NCBI RefSeq assembly: GCF_003112575.1
Contig: NZ_BEWC01000003.1
Span: forward strand, 416,674 to 480,673
Length of the DNA: 64,000 nt
Reading direction: 5' to 3'
DNA from: Streptomyces ardesiacus
GTDB lineage: Bacteria; Actinomycetota; Actinomycetes; Streptomycetales; Streptomycetaceae
Shown: piece after piece, positions 59,018 through 64,000 of the stretch
How the letters are laid out: every line of letters begins with the position of its first letter
Numbering within the stretch: the stretch's first letter is position 1
The notes under the pieces: generated by a model
Database searches by the model: none
What the model saw: only the letters and a program-made list of their open reading frames with translations
What the model was told of the DNA's origin: nothing
Translations under genes and position numbers: made by a program

Positions 59018-59046
59018 AGGGGAAAGACGTTACCGAGTTACATTCT

Positions 59047-59658
59047 TTACTTCGTCATGCGGGCGGGCAGTCCCGCCGCCAGCCCCGCGAACGCCCGTTC
59101 CGCCGCCGCCACCGCGTCCTCCCGTACGTCCTCCACCCGCTCCCCGGCCGCGATCCGCCGCCAGTTGTCCAGGGCGAGGATGCGCTGGACGGCGATGATC
59201 TGGCCGGCTGCCAGCCTGGCCTCCAGGTCGCCACCGAGGGCCTCGGCGAGCGCGGCCTCGGAGCGCTCCAACTGGGTGTGCATCCGGGCGACCAGGGCGG
59301 GGGTGCCGTAGAGCAGCCGGTGGAAGGCGAGCACGGCGGGGTGGTCGTTGAGACCGGTGACCGGGTCGCACCGCTCCAGTCCGGCGAGGAAGTGGCGGCG
59401 CAGCGCGTCGAGCGGCGCAGCGGCCCCGCGCGCCACCCGGGCCGCCTCGTCCTCGTGGTCGGCGATGCGGTGCAGGACGAGGTCCTCCTTCGCCGGGAAG
59501 TACCGGAAGAGCGTCGGCTTGGAGACCTCGGCCGCGGCGGCCACTTCCGCGACGGACACCGCGTCGAAGCCCTTCTCCAGGAAGAGTGCGACGGCGGTGT
59601 CCGACAGGGTCCGGAACATCCGCTGCTTCTTGCGCTCGCGCAGACCGGGGGCGTTCAT
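59047..59658 (-). CDS. TetR-family transcriptional regulator
   Basis: 203 residues. N-terminal HTH: RTLSDTAVALFLEKGFDAVS, then VAEVAAAAEVSKPTLFRYF, which is canonical for TetR. The ligand domain is helical (ALRRHFLAGLERCDP, LAAGQIIAVQRILALDNWRR). Located between a kinase gene (10 bp) and the HelD-like gene (~30 bp), so it may sense the compound the operon deals with. Confidence 0.93.
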   Translation of the reverse strand: MNAPGLRERKKQRMFRTLSDTAVALFLEKGFDAVSVAEVAAAAEVSKPTLFRYFPAKEDLVLHRIADHEDEAARVARGAAAPLDALRRHFLAGLERCDPVTGLNDHPAVLAFHRLLYGTPALVARMHTQLERSEAALAEALGGDLEARLAAGQIIAVQRILALDNWRRIAAGERVEDVREDAVAAAERAFAGLAAGLPARMTK

Positions 59659-59668
59659 GGGGCCGAGC

Positions 59669-60772
59669 CTATTGCGTGCCCGGCGGCTCTTCGTCCGCGT
59701 GCGTGCGGCCCCACCGCACCAGGGCGGCGGAGATCTCGGCGGGGCCGGGCACCGCGTCGAGGCCGAGGGGCAGGACCGCGGCGGACAGGATGCCGTGCAG
59801 CCGGGCCGCCGCGAGCGAGACCGGGACGCCGGGCGACCGCGCGGCCCGCCCCAGCGACACGGCCTCCCGGACGACGTCGGTGAACACCGACTGGGCCCGC
59901 TTGTACCCGAGGAGCAGGTCCAGGTCCTGCCGCCAGCCGTGCGTCGCGCCGGGGCGGGCGGCCTCGACCGCGCGCCGCCAGCCCTCCGCCACCTGACGGC
60001 GCTGCCAGGGCGGGTACCGCATCAGGTGCAGGTGGGTGGCCAGTTCGTAGAGCGGGTCGCCGACCATCGCCAGCTCCCAGTCGATGGTCCACAGCCGCCG
60101 CTCCGCGTCCACGACGAGGTTCTCGCGGTGCAGGTCGGCGTGGAGCAGGCAGAACGGACGCTCACGGAGCCCGGCGACGTGCTTGCGCAGCCGCGTGAAC
60201 GCGTCGTCGTCCAGGCCCAGCTCGGCGAAGAGGGCCCCGAACTCCGGCTGGTTGGCCGCGTAGACGCGCTCCTGCGTGAAGCAGACGAGCCGCTCCATGA
60301 AGCCGTCGCTGTCGCCGTCCGCCGGCCGGTCCTCGGGGCGGCACACCCGCTCCACGGGGAGGGCCCGTGACGTCACGGCCGCCGTCTGCCCGAAGAGCCG
60401 CACGATCTGCCGCACCAGGTCGGGCGGCACCGCGCGACCGGCCCCGTACAGGGTTCCCAGGGTCCGGCCCTCGATGAAGCGCTGCAGGTGCAGTCCCTCG
60501 AACTCGAAGACGTCCGGCACGTGGTCGATCCGGCCGTGCAGGGCGGGCAGCAGCCGCTCCTCGGAGGCGAAGCACCGGCGGTCGAACCACAACAGGTTGC
60601 TCCGCGGCTCCCGGCACTTCCAGCGCGCCGCCGCCACGGCGCCCGTCGCCGCGGGCAGCGGCACCACGTACGTCTCGTGGTGGTAGCCGCGCAGCGGACC
60701 CTCGACCGTACGTTCGTCACCGCTCACCCCGACGGCACGGAGCCGGGCGGGGGAGGCCGATTCAGGCGGCAT
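59669..60772 (-). CDS. Aminoglycoside phosphotransferase-like kinase (APH family)
   Basis: 367 residues. The catalytic loop is FCLLHADLHRENLVVD (HxDxxxxN) and the metal Asp is in LWTIDWELAMVGDPLYELA. The N-lobe shows LRGYHHETYVVPL and a Lys in ARWKCREP. This is the APH/choline kinase superfamily; the substrate could be an antibiotic or a metabolite. It opens the operon with TetR and the HelD-like gene. Confidence 0.9.
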   Translation of the reverse strand: MPPESASPARLRAVGVSGDERTVEGPLRGYHHETYVVPLPAATGAVAAARWKCREPRSNLLWFDRRCFASEERLLPALHGRIDHVPDVFEFEGLHLQRFIEGRTLGTLYGAGRAVPPDLVRQIVRLFGQTAAVTSRALPVERVCRPEDRPADGDSDGFMERLVCFTQERVYAANQPEFGALFAELGLDDDAFTRLRKHVAGLRERPFCLLHADLHRENLVVDAERRLWTIDWELAMVGDPLYELATHLHLMRYPPWQRRQVAEGWRRAVEAARPGATHGWRQDLDLLLGYKRAQSVFTDVVREAVSLGRAARSPGVPVSLAAARLHGILSAAVLPLGLDAVPGPAEISAALVRWGRTHADEEPPGTQ

Positions 60773-60941
60773 CTACCGTTTTTCTCTCGCCTTTGACCCT
60801 TGCGGAGGTGCAGGAGTGGGAGAACGGTACTCCTGCCGCCCCCGCGATCCGCCCGAAACGCGGTCGAACCCGGCCGCGCCGTCCCGCCGCCCGGGCGAAC
60901 CGACGGGCACGCGTGCGAGACCCGGGTCCGGCCGGGAGGGT

Positions 60942-61718
60942 TCAGGCGCCCTGCGGTGCGAGATCCCCCGACTCCCACAACAGCCGCAGCACCGGTTCCA
61001 GGGAGTCCACGACCGTGTCCGCGCCCGCCTGTTTCAGGGCCTTCACCTTGCGCTCGTTGTGGCCGTAGCCCAGGAAGGGCACGCCGGCCCGCCGGGCGGC
61101 GGTCAGGTCGGAGGGGGAGTCGCCGACCATCAGGGCCCGCTCGGGGGCGACGCCCGTGGCGCTGAGGGCGCGGTTGAGGCAGGAGGGGTCCGGCTTGAGC
61201 CGGTGCAGGTTCTGGGTGCGGCCGTAGATGTGCGGGGCGAAGCAGCCCAGCAGGCCCCGGTTCTCCAGGTACTCGCTCACCGCGCGGGGCGAGTTGTTGG
61301 TGGTGACCGCGAGGCCGACGCCGAGCGCGGACCAGGTGCGGATCAGGGGGTCGGCGTACGCGGTCGGCCAGGCGGTGGGCACGGCGCGCAGCTCCTCCCG
61401 GGTCAGCCGTTCCTCGAATTCGGCGACCAGGTCGCTCTGGCGGCGGCTGCGGTCGACCGCGCCCAGCAGGACGTGCGGGTCCGGGTGGACCTGCTCCTCC
61501 CGGGTCAGCAGGTCCTTCAGGCCCTGCGTCTCCAGCCAGTCCACGAGTTCGCGCGCCACCCGGTCGGCCGCGTAGCCCGCGAAGAGTCTGCAGATGGGGC
61601 CGTCGAAGTCCCACAGGACGACGCGGGCGCCCACGACCAGGTCCCGCAGCGCCCGGGACTCCTTCTCGTGCCCGGCCCGCTCGCTCACCGGTTCCGTCTT
61701 TTCCGTGTCGGAGGTCAC
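60942..61718 (-). CDS. devB: HAD-family phosphatase DevB
   Basis: 258 residues. HAD motif I VVLWDFDGPIC (first Asp), motif II VTTNNSP, motif III Lys in LKPDPSCLNRAL, motif IV MVGDSPSDLTAA. Complete and probably active. The GTG at 61718 overlaps the devA stop (TAGTG), so the two are translationally coupled; in S. coelicolor devA and devB are co-transcribed and both affect aerial development. The name rests on that order and family. Confidence 0.9.
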   Translation of the reverse strand: MTSDTEKTEPVSERAGHEKESRALRDLVVGARVVLWDFDGPICRLFAGYAADRVARELVDWLETQGLKDLLTREEQVHPDPHVLLGAVDRSRRQSDLVAEFEERLTREELRAVPTAWPTAYADPLIRTWSALGVGLAVTTNNSPRAVSEYLENRGLLGCFAPHIYGRTQNLHRLKPDPSCLNRALSATGVAPERALMVGDSPSDLTAARRAGVPFLGYGHNERKVKALKQAGADTVVDSLEPVLRLLWESGDLAPQGA

Positions 61719-62587
61719 TAGGAGAGTGTCATGTCCGTGGTGATGGTTTCCCAGAGGGCGTCGAACCACTTCTGTGATTCCTCCACGAACACGGCGTCCC
61801 GGTGACCGGCCTGCTTCAGGAACGAGAACAGCAGCGACTGCGAGCCGAGCGCGTCGTACATCTCCAGCGTCCGGCTCTCGTACTCCTCCTCGCGCCGGGT
61901 CACCGTGTAGTAGCCGTGCAGGGCCTCCTCGCCGTTGAGCAGGTAGAGCTTCATCGGCGGGGTGAACGGCAGGGCGCGGAAGGCGATGCGCACGTCGATG
62001 CGGTGGGTGGAGCGCACGGCCTGGAGGTTGTGCTGGAGGACGCGGGCCTGGGCGTTGCGCATCTGGAGCCAGCGCTGGTGGACCGGGTCGCCCTCCTCCC
62101 GCTCGATCAGGACGGGGAAGGCCAGCGCGATGTCGCGCGAGGGCATCAGCACCCGGAAGTCGATCGACTCCGGTCGGATGCGGCCCTCGTGGATCAGGCG
62201 GAGCGGCTCGCTGAGGGCCAGCATCAGCGTCTCCGAGGTGTGGCACACGACGTCGATCCGGACGTGCGGTGCCGCGAACGCCTCCGACAGGCGCGGCCCG
62301 AGGGTGACCATCGTCGACTGCGGCTCGGCCCGGGGCACGGCCGGCTCGGCGATGCGCGGCGGGCTGCCCTTGCTGACGTTGGTGAGCAGGCCGTCCTCCT
62401 GAAGGGCGCGCAGGGCCTGGCGGACGGTGCCGCGCTCCACCCCGAACTCCTCGGCCAGCTCCGCCTGGGTGGGCAGGCGGTCGCCCGCCCTGAGGTCTCC
62501 CTCGCGGATCCGCTCCCGCAGTACCTCGGCGATCTCCTGGGACGAGAGCCTTCTGCCGTCGTTCACGGACACGTTCTCCTGAGTCAC
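61718..62587 (-). CDS. devA: GntR-family developmental regulator DevA
   Basis: 289 residues from GTG 62587. N-terminal winged helix: LSSQEIAEVLRERIREGDLR, LPTQAELAEEFGVERGTVRQ, then the wing LLTNVSKGSPP. The C-terminal domain (~95-289) is of the DevA subgroup (FRALPFTPPMKLYLLNGEEA, QKWFDALWETI). DevA of S. coelicolor is needed for correct sporulation and represses its own gene. A TTG two codons upstream is also open, but TAGCGT lies exactly 6 nt before the GTG, pointing to a leaderless message. Confidence 0.93.
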   Translation of the reverse strand: MTQENVSVNDGRRLSSQEIAEVLRERIREGDLRAGDRLPTQAELAEEFGVERGTVRQALRALQEDGLLTNVSKGSPPRIAEPAVPRAEPQSTMVTLGPRLSEAFAAPHVRIDVVCHTSETLMLALSEPLRLIHEGRIRPESIDFRVLMPSRDIALAFPVLIEREEGDPVHQRWLQMRNAQARVLQHNLQAVRSTHRIDVRIAFRALPFTPPMKLYLLNGEEALHGYYTVTRREEEYESRTLEMYDALGSQSLLFSFLKQAGHRDAVFVEESQKWFDALWETITTDMTLS

Positions 62588-62599
62588 GACCAAACGCTA
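62588..62599 (-). promoter_or_regulatory. Leaderless promoter -10 of devA
   Basis: Minus strand: TAGCGT (62599-62594) then TTGGTC then the GTG start. TANNNT with a 6-nt gap places transcription at the start codon. The block AAGTTGTAG-GTTTGGTC is also found in front of devE. Confidence 0.75.
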
Positions 62600-62621
62600 C
62601 AACTTCGCCCTATCTACAGCG

Positions 62622-62702
62622 AGTTGTTTGCAACTTGTTTATAGATAGGTACCAAGTGGGGACAACACAGGGAGAGTTGGTTGCCAACTTTCCCCACTTG
62701 GT
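62622..62702. promoter_or_regulatory. Nested palindromes between devA and the small membrane protein gene
   Basis: AGTTG-TTTG-CAACT at 62622-62635 and AGTTGG-TTG-CCAACT at 62675-62689 are perfect dyads. The second lies inside larger arms, accaagtgggga (62651-62662) and tccccacttggt (62691-62702). They sit in the divergent promoter of devA and the small membrane gene and are candidate DevA/DevE sites. Confidence 0.8.
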
Positions 62703-62768
62703 GGGAGTTCACCCAGCCGGTATCCACCGGAACCGCGCACTCCCCAACGTCCCGAAGGGAGGAAGACC

Positions 62769-62957
62769 ATGCCCGTCCTCGCCCTGGTCTCCGCGGTCTT
62801 CGTCGTCGCCTTCGAGCAGATCGTCCAGTGGAAGTACGGCGCCACCGGAATCGTCGGCCTGCTCCTGCTCACCATCGGCGTGAAGGCCAAGAGTCCCTCC
62901 GTCAGCTCCGCCGGCGCGGTGCTGCTGGCCCTCCTGCTCACGGGCCCCGCACGGTGA
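62769..62957 (+). CDS. Small two-helix membrane protein of the dev locus
   Basis: 62 residues from ATG with RBS GGGAGGAAG. Two hydrophobic segments: ~2-17 (VLALVSAVFVVAFEQI) and ~27-38 plus ~49-58 (GIVGLLLLTIGV; AGAVLLALLLTG). A protein of this size occupies the same place between devA and devE in S. coelicolor. Function unknown. Convergent with devE, 9 bp between stops. Confidence 0.8.
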   Translation: MPVLALVSAVFVVAFEQIVQWKYGATGIVGLLLLTIGVKAKSPSVSSAGAVLLALLLTGPAR

Positions 62958-62966
62958 CGGGGGCGG

Positions 62967-63872
62967 TCAGCGGGTGAGCCGCAGCTCCGAGCTGATCGTT
63001 TCCCACAGCGCGTCGAACCACAGCCGGGACTGCTTCACGAACACGCCGTCGCGCAGGTCACCGCCCCGGCCGAAGGCGAACAGCGTCGAGCGGATGCCCT
63101 CCGCGTCGTACATCTCCACCTGCTCGTGCCCGATCTCCCGTTCGCGCCGGCCGAGGGTGTAGTACGCGAAGAGGGCCTCCTCGCCGTTGAGCACGTACAG
63201 CTTCACCGGCGGGGTGAAGGGCAGCGCGCGGAAGGAGACGCGGACGTCGATGCCGTGCGTGGCGCGCAGGCTCAGCAGGCTGTGCCGGAGCACCTGCCCC
63301 TGGGCGTTGCGCATCGCCAGCCAGCGGTCGTGCACCGGACCGCCCGCCGCGCCGCCCGTCACCGCCACCGGAAAGGCGAGGTCGATGTCGCTGCCCGGCA
63401 GCAGGACCCGGACGTCGACCTTGGCCGGTTTCAGCCGTCCGGCGTGGACCTGGCTCAGCGCTTCACCGATGGCGAGGGTGAGGGAGACGGAGGTCAGGCA
63501 CAGCGCGTCGATCTCGACGTGCTCGGCGGCGAAGGCCGCCGCGATCCGGGGAGCGAGGGCGACGGTGGTGGGCATGGGCCGCGCCTCGGGACCGTCGTGG
63601 GGGCCGTACGGCTCGGGCGCGACCGTCGCGGGGCTCCCCTTGGACACGTTGGTGAGCAGACGTTCCGACTGCAGGATGCGCAGGGCCTGGCGGACGGCGC
63701 CGCGCTCCACGCCGAACTCCTCGGCCAGCCGGGCCTGCGTGGGCATGCGCTGCCCCGGCCGCAGCCGCCCGGACCTGATCCGGGCACGCAGCTCGTCGGC
63801 CACTTCGCGAGGGGTGGGCTGTGGCGGCTGCGGTCTCCTCCGCCCGTTGACGGCGACGTGTTCCGGCTCCAC
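62967..63872 (-). CDS. devE: GntR-family regulator DevE (DevA paralogue)
   Basis: 301 residues from GTG 63872. Same architecture as devA: REVADELRARIRSGRLRPGQ, MPTQARLAEEFGVERGAVRQ, LLTNVSKGSPA, and FRALPFTPPVKLYVLNGEEA, RLWFDALWETI at the end. Clearly a duplicate of devA with a Pro-rich N-terminal addition. In S. coelicolor devE also contributes to development, with a role distinct from devA. TAGTGT lies exactly 6 nt before the GTG. Confidence 0.93.
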   Translation of the reverse strand: MEPEHVAVNGRRRPQPPQPTPREVADELRARIRSGRLRPGQRMPTQARLAEEFGVERGAVRQALRILQSERLLTNVSKGSPATVAPEPYGPHDGPEARPMPTTVALAPRIAAAFAAEHVEIDALCLTSVSLTLAIGEALSQVHAGRLKPAKVDVRVLLPGSDIDLAFPVAVTGGAAGGPVHDRWLAMRNAQGQVLRHSLLSLRATHGIDVRVSFRALPFTPPVKLYVLNGEEALFAYYTLGRREREIGHEQVEMYDAEGIRSTLFAFGRGGDLRDGVFVKQSRLWFDALWETISSELRLTR

Positions 63873-63884
63873 GACCAAACACTA
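63873..63884 (-). promoter_or_regulatory. Leaderless promoter -10 of devE
   Basis: Minus strand: TAGTGT (63884-63879) then TTGGTC then GTG, the same layout as devA, with identical flanks (AAGTTGTAG, GTTTGGTC). Confidence 0.75.
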
Positions 63885-63958
63885 CAACTTCCCGCCATCT
63901 TTGGGCAGTTCACGGAAAGGTGGTTATGAGCCGCTCCCAAGCGGAGATAAGTACAGAG

Positions 63959-63975
63959 AAGTTGGCAGCCAACTT
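63959..63975. promoter_or_regulatory. Palindrome upstream of devE
   Basis: AAGTTGGC-A-GCCAACTT, a perfect 8-bp dyad that contains AGTTGG-CAG-CCAACT, the same form as the site at 62675. It is about 90 bp upstream of the devE start. Confidence 0.82.
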
Positions 63976-64000
63976 GAGCAACGTGGTCGGTCCTCACGGG

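Noticed and set aside
59000..59050. Rifamycin-associated element upstream of the HelD-like gene
   Set aside because: The GGGGCTTGC-type inverted repeat is not present; only a fragment (gcaagca) resembles it.

Overview
The window is a stretch of Streptomyces chromosome. Evidence for this: very high GC, GTG starts and GTGA/ATGA overlaps, and a gene order that resembles the S. coelicolor SCO4188-SCO4256 neighbourhood as I remember it (msiK, rlmB, cysS, ispF-ispD, carD, phoP-phoR/phoU, gpmA, mshA, devA-devB/devE). No plasmid, phage or intact insertion sequence is visible.

The left 19 kb is a contractile injection system (CIS, eCIS type). On the minus strand at the far left are a truncated membrane-anchored beta-sandwich protein, a DUF4157 metallopeptidase-like protein and a 965-residue coiled-coil protein; the last two look like accessory or cargo proteins. 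Divergent from them, one plus-strand run encodes sheath, inner tube, a tail-assembly-chaperone-like protein, a 52-residue DUF6760-like protein, a 1353-residue Pro-rich protein with about twenty VQR motifs, a second tube protein, a LysM baseplate protein, a VgrG-like spike, a gp25-like protein, a baseplate-J-like protein, a TIGR02242-like tail protein and a zinc-ribbon/membrane/discoidin protein resembling CisA. Many of these genes overlap by 1-4 nt. The AAA+ ATPase, the cap protein and a PAAR tip are not in the window and may lie to the left.

19.3-35 kb is conserved core: a secreted tripeptidyl-aminopeptidase-like lipoprotein, tRNA-Thr(TGT), the multiple-sugar-import ATPase gene msiK with a DasR-like site, a nucleotidyltransferase, a DoxX membrane protein, rlmB, cysS, ispF, ispD, carD, a DUF461 lipoprotein, and the phosphate switch phoR-phoP divergent from phoU across a PHO box.

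35-41.9 kb is more variable: a Cys-rich 51-residue peptide gene with a strong RBS, a 20-bp inverted repeat, a small membrane protein, a LanC-like zinc protein, AraC/GyrI and cupin proteins, a membrane protein plus winged-helix regulator pair behind three 23-bp repeats, a GNAT enzyme and fmdB-fmdA (formamidase). 41.9-45.2 kb is a small accessory patch: a LysR/acetyltransferase divergon, an ISL3-like transposase fragment, a HIT protein and an orphan membrane protein.

From 45.2 kb the core resumes: gpmA, an MFS transporter, a DUF2000/AraC divergon, ybjN-like and mshA (mycothiol), a methyltransferase, an NlpC/P60 cell-wall hydrolase, a response-regulator/PP2C fusion, DUF2516, an HbhA-like protein, an XRE regulator with a perfect 13-bp palindrome, a HAAS-like protein, a kinase-TetR-HelD operon, and the developmental locus devA-devB/devE with matching leaderless promoters and shared AGTTGG-N3-CCAACT palindromes.
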